This document shows, piece after piece, positions 32,197 through 40,455 of a stretch of DNA of 64,000 nucleotides (its first letter is position 1; each line of letters begins with the position of its first letter). The position numbers and the translations under genes are program-made. The DNA is from Streptococcus parasanguinis (lineage in GTDB: Bacteria; Bacillota; Bacilli; Lactobacillales; Streptococcaceae). The stretch spans positions 186,001 to 250,000 of the forward strand of contig CAJJKY010000001.1 of the NCBI GenBank assembly GCA_905188195.1, read 5' to 3'. Below the pieces are notes generated by a model, which saw only the letters and a program-made list of their open reading frames with translations, searched no databases and had not been told where the DNA came from.

Positions 32197-32604
32197 ATGC
32201 TTACTAAAGATGATATGTTAGTTGCTTTGCATGATGCAATTACTGAAGACCAAGAATTTGAGTTGGCAGACGAGATTGTAGATGCCATGGAGGCTTCCCC
32301 TCAACCCTTTGATTTGGTTGCTCCCATATTAGAACTCATTGCTAACCACCCAGAAGTTGATTTTGGTTCTCCAGGTGAATTGGTACACTTTGTGGAGAAG
32401 TTTTATCATCAAGGCTATGAGGATTTATTGTTGGAGTCAGTTCTAAAAAGTCCAACTGTGCATAACATCTGGATGCTTCATCGATGCTATAATGACAATG
32501 ATCCAAATCTAGTCCGGCAGATTCAGACTTTGGTTGGAGAACTGAAGAAGGATAAGACTCTTGATTCACAAGTAAGAAGCATGATTGAAGACTTAACTTG
32601 GTAG
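32197..32604 (+). CDS. Hypothetical protein, possibly immunity-like (3)
   Basis: 135 residues, strongly acidic and apparently all-helical, with segments such as DAITEDQEFELADEIVDAME and SPTVHNIWMLHRCYNDNDPN that look like HEAT-like helical pairs. Small HEAT-like acidic proteins occur among immunity proteins. AAAAGGAGAA precedes the ATG. No confident family. Confidence 0.62.
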   Translation: MLTKDDMLVALHDAITEDQEFELADEIVDAMEASPQPFDLVAPILELIANHPEVDFGSPGELVHFVEKFYHQGYEDLLLESVLKSPTVHNIWMLHRCYNDNDPNLVRQIQTLVGELKKDKTLDSQVRSMIEDLTW

Positions 32605-32672
32605 AGGTAGGTGATGCAGCATCACCTTTTTATCTTTTCTTAGGGATAAAAATTTTCGATATAAATTAACAC

Positions 32673-32701
32673 TTGTTTTCCTTAGACATTTGCACTATAA
32701 T
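32673..32701 (+). promoter_or_regulatory. Promoter of the ABC-2 exporter operon
   Basis: TTGTTT (32673-32678), 17-bp spacer, TATAAT (32696-32701). Confidence 0.7.
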
Positions 32702-32762
32702 AGGGTGTTATTAGGGCTTTCTTTCCTTATGTTGAAAAAAAGGCAGATTTTAGGAGATAGAT

Positions 32763-33755
32763 ATGGCAATGATAGAAGTGCAACATCTTCGGAAAAATTT
32801 TGTGAAGACAGTTAAGGAGCCGGGGTTAAAGGGAGCCTTGCGCTCCTTTATTCATCCTGAAAAGCAGACCTTTGAAGCGGTCAAGGATTTAACTTTTGAA
32901 GTTCCAAAAGGGCAGATTTTAGGATTTATCGGGGCAAATGGTGCTGGGAAGTCAACCACCATCAAAATGCTGACAGGAATTTTGAAGCCCACATCTGGCT
33001 TTTGTCGGATTAACGGCAAGATTCCCCAGGATAATCGCCAAGATTATGTCAAGGATATTGGAGTCGTTTTCGGACAACGCACCCAGCTATGGTGGGATTT
33101 GGCTTTGCAAGAGACCTACACGGTTTTGAAAGAGATCTATGATGTACCGGACTCGCTTTTCCATAAGCGCATGGACTTTTTGAATGAAGTTTTGGATTTG
33201 AAGGAATTTATCAAGGATCCTGTGCGGACTCTTTCACTAGGTCAACGGATGCGGGCGGATATTGCGGCTTCCTTGCTTCACAATCCCAAAGTTCTCTTTT
33301 TAGATGAACCGACTATTGGTTTGGATGTGTCGGTCAAGGACAACATTCGTCGGGCCATTACCCAGATTAATCAGGAGGAAGAGACAACTATTCTCTTGAC
33401 TACTCATGATTTGAGTGATATTGAGCAACTCTGTGATCGGATTTTTATGATTGATAAGGGGCAAGAGATTTTTGATGGAACGGTTAGCCAGCTCAAGGAG
33501 ACCTTTGGCAAGATGAAGACTCTCTCCTTTGACCTGACGCCAGGTCAAAATCATCTAGTCTCTCATTATGAGGGCTTGCCTGATATGTCCATTGATAGAC
33601 AAGGAAATACTCTCAATATTGAATTCGATAGTTCCCGCTACCAGTCGGCCGATATTATCAAGCAAACCTTATCTGATTTTGAGGTCCGTGATTTGAAGAT
33701 GGTAGATACGGATATTGAAGATATTATCCGTCGCTTCTATCGAAAGGAGCTCTAA
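32763..33755 (+). CDS. ABC transporter ATP-binding protein (ABC-2 exporter type)
   Basis: 330 residues. Walker A GANGAGKSTT (~60), signature LSLGQRMRADIAASLL (SLGQR instead of SGGQ), Walker B LFLDEPTIGLD and switch LLTTHDLSDIEQ. The FVKTVKEPGLKGALRSFIHP insertion near the N-terminus is typical of the group whose partners are DUF990/ABC-2 permeases, often annotated as viologen- or daunorubicin-type exporters. AGGAGATAG precedes the ATG. Two permease genes follow directly, forming a complete exporter; cargo unknown. Confidence 0.9.
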   Translation: MAMIEVQHLRKNFVKTVKEPGLKGALRSFIHPEKQTFEAVKDLTFEVPKGQILGFIGANGAGKSTTIKMLTGILKPTSGFCRINGKIPQDNRQDYVKDIGVVFGQRTQLWWDLALQETYTVLKEIYDVPDSLFHKRMDFLNEVLDLKEFIKDPVRTLSLGQRMRADIAASLLHNPKVLFLDEPTIGLDVSVKDNIRRAITQINQEEETTILLTTHDLSDIEQLCDRIFMIDKGQEIFDGTVSQLKETFGKMKTLSFDLTPGQNHLVSHYEGLPDMSIDRQGNTLNIEFDSSRYQSADIIKQTLSDFEVRDLKMVDTDIEDIIRRFYRKEL

Positions 33756-33756
33756 G

Positions 33757-34575
33757 ATGGTCAAATTGTGGAGACGTTATAAACCCTTTATCAATGCAGG
33801 GATTCAGGAGTTGATTAGCTATCGAGTCAACTTTATTCTTTATCGGATTGGCGATGTCATGGGTGCTTTTGTGGCTTTTTATCTATGGAAGGCTGTCTTT
33901 GATTCCTCCCAGGAGCCTTTGATTCAGGGCTTCAGTATGGCAGATATCACCCTCTACATCATCATGAGTTTTGTGACTAATCTTCTGACTAGGTCGGATT
34001 CTTCCTTTATGATTGGTGATGAGGTCAAGGATGGTTCCATTATCATGCGCTTGTTGCGACCAGTGCATTTTGCGGCTTCTTACCTCTTTACGGAGCTTGG
34101 TTCCAAGTGGTTGATTTTTATCTCTGTTGGACTGCCATTTTTAAGTGTCATTGTTTTGATGAAAATCTTATCTGGGCAAGGGATTGTAGAAGTGCTGGGA
34201 CTAACTACCCTTTATCTTTTTAGCTTAACGCTGGCCTATCTGATTAACTTTTTCTTTAATATCTGCTTTGGATTTTCAGCCTTTGTATTTAAAAATCTTT
34301 GGGGTTCCAACCTACTTAAGACTTCCATAGTGGCCTTTATGTCTGGGAGTTTGATTCCCTTGGCTTTCTTTCCAAAGGTCATTTCAGATATTCTGTCCTT
34401 CTTACCTTTCTCATCCTTAATTTACACTCCGGTCATGATTATTGTTGGGAAATACGATGCTAGTCAGATTCTTCAAGCACTTTTGCTTCAGCTTTTCTGG
34501 CTTATAGTGATGGTGGGCTTGTCTCAGTTGATTTGGAAACGAGTCCAGTCATTTATCACCATTCAGGGAGGTTAG
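33757..34575 (+). CDS. ABC-2 type permease, first subunit
   Basis: 272 residues from the ATG at 33757, one base after the ATPase stop codon, with AAAGGAG upstream. About six membrane helices; the N-terminal KPFINAGIQELISYRVNFIL and the central helices fit the ABC-2/DUF990 family. It pairs with the next gene to form a heterodimeric channel driven by the upstream ATPase. Confidence 0.85.
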   Translation: MVKLWRRYKPFINAGIQELISYRVNFILYRIGDVMGAFVAFYLWKAVFDSSQEPLIQGFSMADITLYIIMSFVTNLLTRSDSSFMIGDEVKDGSIIMRLLRPVHFAASYLFTELGSKWLIFISVGLPFLSVIVLMKILSGQGIVEVLGLTTLYLFSLTLAYLINFFFNICFGFSAFVFKNLWGSNLLKTSIVAFMSGSLIPLAFFPKVISDILSFLPFSSLIYTPVMIIVGKYDASQILQALLLQLFWLIVMVGLSQLIWKRVQSFITIQGG

Positions 34576-34576
34576 T

Positions 34577-35362
34577 ATGAAAAAATATCAACGCATGCAT
34601 CTGATTTTTATCAGACAGTACATCAAGCAAATCATGGAATACAAGGTAGATTTTGTGGTTGGTGTGTTGGGAGTCTTTCTGACTCAAGGCCTGAACCTCT
34701 TGTTTCTCAATGTCATCTTTCAACACATTCCCTCCCTAGAAGGTTGGACTTTTCAAGAAATTGCCTTTATCTATGGATTTTCCTTAATTCCAAAGGGACT
34801 AGATCATCTCTTTTTTGACAATCTCTGGGCTTTAGGTCAACGACTAGTTCGAAAAGGGGAGTTTGACAAGTATCTGACTCGTCCTATCAATCCTCTCTTT
34901 CACATCCTCGTTGAGACCTTTCAGATTGATGCCTTGGGTGAACTCTTGGTCGGTGGCATTCTATTAGGAACAACAGTAACTAGCATCTCTTGGACTCTTC
35001 CAAAATTCCTGATTTTTCTAGTCTGTATTCCTTTTGCGACCTTGATTTACACTTCTTTAAAAATCGCGACAGCCAGCATCGCTTTTTGGACCAAGCAGTC
35101 AGGTGCCATGATTTACATTTTCTATATGTTTAATGATTTTGCCAAGTATCCTATTTCTATTTACAATTCGCTCCTTCGTTGGTTAATTAGCTTTATTGTA
35201 CCTTTCGCCTTTACGGCCTACTATCCTGCCAGCTATTTCTTGCAGGACAAGGATGGACTCTTTAATATTGGTGGTTTGATTCTGATTTCCCTTGTTTTCT
35301 TTGTTATTTCCCTCAAACTTTGGGACAGGGGATTGGATGCCTACGAAAGTGCTGGTTCGTAA
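34577..35362 (+). CDS. ABC-2 type permease, second subunit
   Basis: 261 residues, six predicted helices, starting two bases after the first permease, with a GGGAGG ribosome site inside it. It shows RQYIKQIMEYKVDFVVG at the N-terminus, KGEFDKYLTRPINPLF in a cytoplasmic loop and AFTAYYPASYFL near the end, all typical of DUF990-type permeases. It completes the ATPase-permease-permease exporter. Confidence 0.85.
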   Translation: MKKYQRMHLIFIRQYIKQIMEYKVDFVVGVLGVFLTQGLNLLFLNVIFQHIPSLEGWTFQEIAFIYGFSLIPKGLDHLFFDNLWALGQRLVRKGEFDKYLTRPINPLFHILVETFQIDALGELLVGGILLGTTVTSISWTLPKFLIFLVCIPFATLIYTSLKIATASIAFWTKQSGAMIYIFYMFNDFAKYPISIYNSLLRWLISFIVPFAFTAYYPASYFLQDKDGLFNIGGLILISLVFFVISLKLWDRGLDAYESAGS

Positions 35363-35397
35363 GAGGTAAAGTAAGACTAAAATCAAAAAAGGAACTT

Positions 35398-35862
35398 ATG
35401 ATGTTTGTAATTAAAGGAGTCAAGGGTGAAGATCAAAAAATGGCAGTTGTCGCTGAGATCTTAAGGGATTTGCCAGAATGGTTTGGAATACCAGAAAGTA
35501 CGCGAGCCTACATCGAAGGAGCCAAGGACTTGCAAGTGTGGGCCGCCTATCAGGAGGGTGATTTGCTTGGCTTTGTAAGCTTGTCCTATTCTAGTGAAGA
35601 TTGTGCTGAAATTGACTGTCTAGGCGTGAAAAAATTATTCCAAGGTCAAGGAATTGGAAGGGAATTAATTACGACTATAGAAAGAGAAGCAGTCAAACAA
35701 GTGGACTACCTACAGGTCAAAACAGTCGCAGAAGGTTCAAATAAAGATTATGACCGAACAATTGTCTTTTATCGCAGTCTTGGTTTTAAAAAATTAGAGA
35801 TTTTCCCATCTTTATGGGATCCACAGAATCCATGTCAGATTCTGATTAAAAAGATCAACTAA
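35398..35862 (+). CDS. GNAT family N-acetyltransferase
   Basis: 154 residues (153 if the adjacent ATG at 35401 is used, which is better spaced from AAAGGAA). The acetyl-CoA site is LGVKKLFQGQGIGRELI, the Q/RxxGxG motif A of GNAT enzymes, and the C-terminal strand YRSLGFKKLEIFPSLWD carries the usual tyrosine region. The acceptor is unknown. It is the last gene before the tRNA-Thr promoter and lies 35 bp after the exporter genes. Confidence 0.85.
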   Translation: MMFVIKGVKGEDQKMAVVAEILRDLPEWFGIPESTRAYIEGAKDLQVWAAYQEGDLLGFVSLSYSSEDCAEIDCLGVKKLFQGQGIGRELITTIEREAVKQVDYLQVKTVAEGSNKDYDRTIVFYRSLGFKKLEIFPSLWDPQNPCQILIKKIN

Positions 35863-35868
35863 AAGTGC

Positions 35869-35896
35869 TTGACATCCGCTCTCAGAGTGCTATACT
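35869..35896 (+). promoter_or_regulatory. Promoter of tRNA-Thr
   Basis: TTGACA (35869-35874), 16-bp spacer, TGC-TATACT (35888-35896), extended -10. Confidence 0.85.
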
Positions 35897-35908
35897 AAGA
35901 AGGTAATC

Positions 35909-35981
35909 GCCGATTTAGCTCAGTTGGTAGAGCAACGCACTCGTAACGCGTAGGTCACAGGTTCGATCCCTGCAATCGGCA
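35909..35981 (+). tRNA. tRNA-Thr (anticodon CGT)
   Basis: 73 bases: acceptor GCCGATT/AATCGGC, D-arm GCTCAGTTGGTAGAGC, anticodon loop CTCGTAA with CGT reading ACG, T-arm ACAGG-TTCGATC-CCTGC. The anticodon stem closes with one A-C mismatch. CCA is not encoded. Isolated gene with its own promoter and a strong terminator. Confidence 0.95.
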
Positions 35982-36000
35982 TAGAAAAAATCTGCTTTGA

Positions 36001-36058
36001 AGGAGCGAGACGACGAATGATGGTGATCACATATTCGTTCGGTCTCGCTCCTTTTTTT
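36001..36058 (+). terminator. Strong terminator after tRNA-Thr
   Basis: AGGAGCGAGAC (36001-36011) pairs with GTCTCGCTCCT (36042-36052), with an inner ACGAAT/ATTCGT stem, followed by TTTTTT. Confidence 0.95.
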
Positions 36059-36088
36059 GACCGCATAGGCGCCATTTTTGACCACTTA
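36059..36088 (+). promoter_or_regulatory. LytTR-type direct-repeat operator 1
   Basis: GACCGCATA (36059-36067) and GACCACTTA (36080-36088), two 9-mers that start 21 bp apart and match at seven of nine positions. The second ends 11 bp before the -35 box. This is the geometry of LytTR regulator sites (9-bp repeats, 12-bp spacer). A second pair with the same layout lies before the LytTR gene. Confidence 0.6.
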
Positions 36089-36099
36089 GTCAAAAGTCC

Positions 36100-36128
36100 T
36101 TGTCGCTGTTGGGGATCTCTGCTATCAT
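36100..36128 (+). promoter_or_regulatory. Promoter of the short LiaF-like gene
   Basis: TTGTCG (36100-36105), 17-bp spacer, TGC-TATCAT (36120-36128), extended -10. Confidence 0.7.
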
Positions 36129-36178
36129 AGAATCATCAAAGGAAGAAATACTTCCGAATAATCAAAATGAGGTATATG

Positions 36179-36493
36179 ATGATGAAAAAACTACTTGGAC
36201 TTGGATTTATTTTGGCTGCTCTTGCGGTTGTCACAATGGGAATGGTTGGTTTTCCAAAGCTCGATGTGAACATCTGGCCCCTATTTCCTGTTCTCTTATT
36301 TGCATTCTTTACACTTGAAAATCTCTTGAAAAAAGATTACAAGGCAAGTGTTATCTGCGCCTTGATCGCCTTTATGATCGCAAATGCGATTTACGATCTC
36401 TTGCCGGTCTCAAATGGTCTAGTTATCACAGCAGGTGTGCTCGCTTGTGTAGGTCTAAGTTTTCTTTTACCGGATAAAAATAGCAATAAATAA
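36179..36493 (+). CDS. Short LiaF-like transmembrane protein
   Basis: 104 residues, four helices. Start chosen six bases after GAGG (36169-36172); ATGs at 36167, 36176 and 36182 are also possible. It is a paralogue of the N-terminal half of the protein at 37245: both have DxxIWxL after the first helix and LPVSNxxVI followed by LAxxGLxxL. It lacks the C-terminal extracytoplasmic domain of that protein. Its promoter carries the same direct-repeat operator as the LytTR gene, so both probably answer to that regulator. Repeat copy 5 separates them. Confidence 0.75.
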   Translation: MMKKLLGLGFILAALAVVTMGMVGFPKLDVNIWPLFPVLLFAFFTLENLLKKDYKASVICALIAFMIANAIYDLLPVSNGLVITAGVLACVGLSFLLPDKNSNK

Positions 36494-36497
36494 AGAA

Positions 36498-36674
36498 AGG
36501 AGGCTGGGATAAAAGTCCTAGCCTCTCAATTATTTTTGGATTGTCGAGCAAGACGCAGTGGTTGAGTGGGCTCTACTACGCTGATTTTATCAGCTTTTAC
36601 AGCCCTACTCAACTGTGCGGAGGTGGGACGACGAAATCGAATTCTAACGAATTACCGATTTCTGTCCCACTCTC
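36498..36674 (-). repeat. 177-bp repeat, copy 5 (inverted)
   Basis: Inverted copy beginning five bases after the stop of the short LiaF-like gene and ending about 20 bp before the LytTR operator. It splits what may once have been one cluster. Confidence 0.9.
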
Positions 36675-36693
36675 TCTTTTACTTCTCCAAAAC

Positions 36694-36723
36694 TACCTCT
36701 TGATGGGGAAAACGTACCACTTA
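36694..36723 (+). promoter_or_regulatory. LytTR-type direct-repeat operator 2
   Basis: TACCTCTTG (36694-36702) and TACCACTTA (36715-36723) start 21 bp apart and match at seven of nine positions. The second ends 11 bp before the -35 box, exactly as in operator 1. Common core of the four units: ACC-n-C-n-T. It implies autoregulation by the LytTR protein. Confidence 0.62.
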
Positions 36724-36734
36724 CTGAAAAGCCC

Positions 36735-36762
36735 TTGTTTTGTTTTCAACAGCTGTTATAAT
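36735..36762 (+). promoter_or_regulatory. Promoter of the LytTR gene
   Basis: TTGTTT (36735-36740), 16-bp spacer, TGT-TATAAT (36754-36762), extended -10. Confidence 0.75.
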
Positions 36763-36793
36763 GGTACTATCAAAACTTTGGGAAAGGAGTTTT

Positions 36794-37240
36794 ATGAAAG
36801 TTAGAATCGAATTGGATCCATCAATGGACGAGCCTGAGATCTTGATTCGAGCTCCGCGCTTGACACCGGAGTTGACCCAGCTGCAAGAGAGAATCCTAGA
36901 ACAAAAAGTCGCTCCATTAGCCTTCTACAAGGACCGAAGTGAGTATTTTCTGGATGTAGCATCGATCCTCTTTTTTGAGACGGACGGGGAGAAGATTTTT
37001 GGACACACCAAGGATGAGGCCTATGAGGTCAAGCAGAAACTCTATGAGTTGGAGGAGCTGCTTCCCATCGCCTTTTGTCGGATATCCAAATCCACCATTG
37101 TCAACACCAAGCAGATCTACTCTCTGGAAAAGTCTTTTTCAGGAACCAGCACAGTCAATTTCTACCAGACCCATAAGCAGGTTCACGTATCTAGACGCTA
37201 CTATCAACTCTTAAAAGAACGACTAAATGAAATGAGGTAA
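36794..37240 (+). CDS. LytTR-family DNA-binding regulator
   Basis: 148 residues from the ATG at 36794 (GAAAGGAG upstream). A short N-terminal part is followed by a LytTR domain: ASILFFETDGEKIFGHTKDE, YELEELLPIAFCRISKSTIVN and the final VHVSRRYYQLLKERLNEM. No receiver domain, so it is not a classical response regulator. Such stand-alone LytTR proteins with a membrane partner form LytTR regulatory systems such as HdrRM and BrsRM in S. mutans, where the membrane protein inhibits the regulator and the system affects bacteriocin or competence genes. Here the LiaF-like protein four bases downstream is the natural partner. Confidence 0.88.
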   Translation: MKVRIELDPSMDEPEILIRAPRLTPELTQLQERILEQKVAPLAFYKDRSEYFLDVASILFFETDGEKIFGHTKDEAYEVKQKLYELEELLPIAFCRISKSTIVNTKQIYSLEKSFSGTSTVNFYQTHKQVHVSRRYYQLLKERLNEMR

Positions 37241-37244
37241 TATC

Positions 37245-37940
37245 ATGAGAAAAAAATTAATTGGGGTATTCTTAATCCTTTTAGCAGCCTTAATCCTCTT
37301 ACAAGGCTATTTTGTGAAATGGGATATCAGCATCTGGACCTTGGCTTGGGTCACCTTGCTCGCAGTCCTGTCCCTCTCTAGTTTCTTAAAACGCCATTTT
37401 GGTTGGGGCTTCATCTATGGACTTTTAGCCCTCTTTTGTCTCAATGGGCAATACCATTTCCTCCCAGTTTCAAATTCAGTTGTCATCCTTTCCTCAATTC
37501 TCGCTGTGATTGGGCTCAACATTTTGTTTAAACCCTCTAAGAAAACAAAAGCCAGCCTAGCTTCCTATTCTGCTGGGTCCATGAGTAAGTCGGATGGCAA
37601 TGACATTGATGTCACTTTTTCAACAGTGACAAAATATCTCAATGACCAACACTTTACCCGCGGAAGTGCAGATGTGAGTATGGGAGAAGCATCGGTTTAT
37701 TTTGACAATTGCCGCATCGAGGGTCCTTCTGCTCAGTTTGTTGTCGATGTTTCCCTTGGAAGTTTGAGTCTCTATGTACCAAGTGATTGGCGTGTCCATG
37801 TAAATGTGGATAATTCCCTCTCAGCGATCCAACATCAGGAAAATCCAAGTGCTCTGACAAGCAAGGATTTCTACATTACGGGCGATGTTTCCTTAGGAAA
37901 TCTGGAAATTATCTATGTCGGAGCGAATTCGTTTTCTTAA
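37245..37940 (+). CDS. LiaF-like membrane protein, LytTR partner
   Basis: 231 residues: four N-terminal helices (~5-105), a linker (KPSKKTKASLASYS), then a strand-rich C-terminal domain like that of LiaF/cell-wall-active antibiotic response proteins (DVTFSTVTKYLNDQHFTRG, SVYFDNCRIEG, VSLGSLSLYVPSDWRVHV, GDVSLGNLEIIYVG). It begins four bases after the LytTR gene, so it is co-translated. By analogy with HdrM/BrsM it may hold the regulator inactive at the membrane; LiaF itself inhibits a sensor kinase. That role is inference. Confidence 0.8.
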   Translation: MRKKLIGVFLILLAALILLQGYFVKWDISIWTLAWVTLLAVLSLSSFLKRHFGWGFIYGLLALFCLNGQYHFLPVSNSVVILSSILAVIGLNILFKPSKKTKASLASYSAGSMSKSDGNDIDVTFSTVTKYLNDQHFTRGSADVSMGEASVYFDNCRIEGPSAQFVVDVSLGSLSLYVPSDWRVHVNVDNSLSAIQHQENPSALTSKDFYITGDVSLGNLEIIYVGANSFS

Positions 37941-38058
37941 GTCGGAAATGAAAAACTTTGTCCAAAAGCTTGCCAAGAGAGATTTTTTTTGGTAATATAG
38001 TACGGTATGTGGTGCTAGCACATCCGTTATATTAGATCTAATAGGAGGAAACACAGAA

Positions 38059-38247
38059 ATGGCTAAAGTATGTTATTTCACAGGTCGTAAGACTGTATCA
38101 GGTAACAACCGTTCACACGCTATGAACCAAACAAAACGTGCCGTAAAACCAAACCTTCAAAAAGTAACTGTCCTTATCGATGGTAAACCTAAAAAAGTTT
38201 GGGCTTCAGCTCGTGCATTGAAATCTGGTAAAGTAGAACGCGTTTAA
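38059..38247 (+). CDS. rpmB: 50S ribosomal protein L28
   Basis: 62 residues starting AKVCYFTGRKTVSGNNRSHA, the cysteine-containing end of a Firmicute L28 lacking the other zinc cysteines, and ending ARALKSGKVERV. TAGGAGGAA precedes the ATG. Monocistronic, with terminator AGAACCTC-ATA-GAGGTTCT at 38259-38277 followed by a T-rich stretch. Confidence 0.97.
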   Translation: MAKVCYFTGRKTVSGNNRSHAMNQTKRAVKPNLQKVTVLIDGKPKKVWASARALKSGKVERV

Positions 38248-38389
38248 TAAAGAATATAGAACCTCATAGAGGTTCTTTTCTTTTTCTCTAGATACAGCTG
38301 TCACAGCGGGAGAAGAATAATCCCTACCCTTTTACAGCTGATCTCTTTTATGGTAAAATAGAATATAAAATACTTTTGAGGTAGAAATT

Positions 38390-38755
38390 ATGACAGTAAA
38401 AATCAATACAAAGGACGGTCAAATTGAATTGACTGATGAGGTTATCGCAACTGTTGTAGGCGGTGCCGCTACTGAGATCTTCGGTGTGGTTGGAATGGCC
38501 AGCAAAAATGCGATCAAAGATAATTTCCAAGCCCTCCTAGGGAAAGAAAACTTCTCTAAAGGTGTTGTTGTCAAAACAACGGAAGCAGGAACTATCGCAG
38601 TTGATGTTTACACTGTTTTGAGCTATGGAACAAAAATTAGCGAAGTCTCAAAAAATATTCAAGAACGTGTGAAATTTAGTTTGGAAAATCAACTTGGAAT
38701 CACTACGGATACTGTGAATGTCTATATTCAAAATATCAAGATTGTGGGAGAATAA
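38390..38755 (+). CDS. Asp23/Gls24 family protein (YloU-like)
   Basis: 121 residues. IELTDEVIATVVGGAATEIFG and the late GVVVKTTEAGTIAVDVYTVL are the Asp23/Gls24 fold. In Firmicutes this gene stands directly before fakA, as here (2-bp gap), and is thought to act with it in fatty-acid or envelope homeostasis. A GAGG lies six to nine bases before the ATG. Confidence 0.92.
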   Translation: MTVKINTKDGQIELTDEVIATVVGGAATEIFGVVGMASKNAIKDNFQALLGKENFSKGVVVKTTEAGTIAVDVYTVLSYGTKISEVSKNIQERVKFSLENQLGITTDTVNVYIQNIKIVGE

Positions 38756-38757
38756 TC

Positions 38758-40422
38758 GTGGCTAATATTACTACAAGTTTATTTCAAGAAATGGTTCAAG
38801 CGGGGGCTACGCGCTTAAATAAACAAGCGGAATATGTAAACTCTTTGAACGTCTTTCCTGTACCAGATGGAGATACAGGAACCAATATGGGAATGACCAT
38901 CGAAAATGGGGCCAAAGAAGTATCTGACCGTTCTGCATCAACTGTTGGAGAAGCAGCAGGGATCTTCGCTAAAGGTCTCTTGATGGGTGCGCGTGGGAAC
39001 TCAGGAGTTATCACTTCTCAATTGTTCCGTGGCTTTTCTCAAAGTGTCAAAGACAAAGAAGAATTGGATGGAGCAGCGCTTGCAGCAGCCTTCCAATCTG
39101 GGGTAGAAGTTGCTTATAAAGCCGTTATGAAGCCTGTTGAAGGGACTATTTTGACGGTTTCTCGTGGAGCTGCTATCGGGGCCAAGAAAAAAGCAGAATC
39201 TACCAATGATGCAGTAGAAGTCATGCGAGCAGCTCTTGAAGGAGCTAAAACTGCTCTTGCGAAGACTCCAGATATGTTGCCAGTCTTGAAAGAAGTTGGC
39301 GTGGTAGACTCTGGTGGTCAAGGGTTGGTCTTCATCTATGAAGGATTTTTGTCAGCCTTGACAGGTGAATTCATCGCTTCTGAAGAGTTCCAAGCAACAC
39401 CTGCAACCATGTCAGAAATGATCAATGCAGAACACCACAAGTCAGTTGCTGGTCATGTGGCTACTGAAGACATCAAGTTTGGTTACTGTACAGAAATCAT
39501 GGTCGCTTTGAAACAAGGTCCAACCTATGTCAAAGACTTCGATTACGATGAATTCCGTAACTATTTGAACAACCTTGGGGATTCCCTATTGGTGGTGAAT
39601 GACGATGAGATTGTCAAAGTTCACGTCCATACAGAAGATCCAGGTCTTGTCATGCAAGAAGGTCTTAAGTACGGAAGCTTGGTCAAGGTGAAAGTCGACA
39701 ACATGCGCAACCAACACGAAGCGCAAGTTGAAAAAGAAGAACGTCAAGCCAAACCAGTTGAAGAAAAAGAATATGCCATCATCGCAGTAGTTGCTGGTGA
39801 GGGATTGGCTGATATCTTTAAAGCGCAAGGAGTGGATTACATCATCTCTGGTGGTCAAACCATGAACCCATCAACAGAAGACTTTGTCAAAGCGGTTGAA
39901 GAGTTGAATGCACGCAACATTATTATCTTGCCAAACAACAAAAATATCTTGATGGCTGCTCAATCTGCAGCAGAAGTGATTGATCAACCTGCAGCAGTTG
40001 TTGAGACCAAGACCATCCCTCAAGGATTGACTAGTCTTCTTGCCTTTGATGAAAGCAAGTCGATCGAAGAAAACTACGAACGCATGAGCGCTTCATTGGG
40101 CGATGTTGTGTCTGGTAGTGTGACAACAGCGGTTCGCGATACCACTATTGATGGGCTTGAAATCCATGAAAATGATAATCTTGGAATGGTCGATGGTAAA
40201 ATCGTTGTTTCAAACCCAGATATGATGGAAGCCTTGGAAGAAACATTCGCTCATATGTTGGATGAAGACAGTGAAATTGTGACCATCTATGTCGGTGAAG
40301 ACGGCAGTGAGGAGTTGGCAAATGAATTGGCCCAAGCCCTTGCTGAGAAGTATGAGGATGTAGAAGTGGAAATCCACCAAGGTGGCCAACCAGTCTACCC
40401 ATACTTGTTTAGTGTAGAATAA
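38758..40422 (+). CDS. fakA: Fatty acid kinase subunit FakA (DAK2/DegV-linked)
   Basis: 554 residues starting at GTG. N-terminal DhaL/DAK2 kinase domain with FPVPDGDTGTNMGMT, the aspartate-rich ADP/magnesium site, and ARGNSGVITSQLFRG; then a middle domain and a C-terminal FakA domain with LPNNKNILMAAQSAAE. With a FakB protein that carries the fatty acid, it makes acyl-phosphate for phospholipid synthesis. FakB is encoded elsewhere. Terminator AAGGTTCC-ttt-CGGAACCTTTTTTT at 40431-40455. Confidence 0.94.
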   Translation: MANITTSLFQEMVQAGATRLNKQAEYVNSLNVFPVPDGDTGTNMGMTIENGAKEVSDRSASTVGEAAGIFAKGLLMGARGNSGVITSQLFRGFSQSVKDKEELDGAALAAAFQSGVEVAYKAVMKPVEGTILTVSRGAAIGAKKKAESTNDAVEVMRAALEGAKTALAKTPDMLPVLKEVGVVDSGGQGLVFIYEGFLSALTGEFIASEEFQATPATMSEMINAEHHKSVAGHVATEDIKFGYCTEIMVALKQGPTYVKDFDYDEFRNYLNNLGDSLLVVNDDEIVKVHVHTEDPGLVMQEGLKYGSLVKVKVDNMRNQHEAQVEKEERQAKPVEEKEYAIIAVVAGEGLADIFKAQGVDYIISGGQTMNPSTEDFVKAVEELNARNIIILPNNKNILMAAQSAAEVIDQPAAVVETKTIPQGLTSLLAFDESKSIEENYERMSASLGDVVSGSVTTAVRDTTIDGLEIHENDNLGMVDGKIVVSNPDMMEALEETFAHMLDEDSEIVTIYVGEDGSEELANELAQALAEKYEDVEVEIHQGGQPVYPYLFSVE

Positions 40423-40430
40423 TTGAACAG

Positions 40431-40455
40431 AAGGTTCCTTTCGGAACCTTTTTTT
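40431..40455 (+). terminator. Intrinsic terminator of the fakA operon
   Basis: AGAAGGTTCC-ttt-CGGAACCTT with a following T-run. The remaining intergenic DNA to 40640 shows no gene; only the 13-mer ATGAAATCAGCGT there is shared with the 177-bp repeat. Confidence 0.85.
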
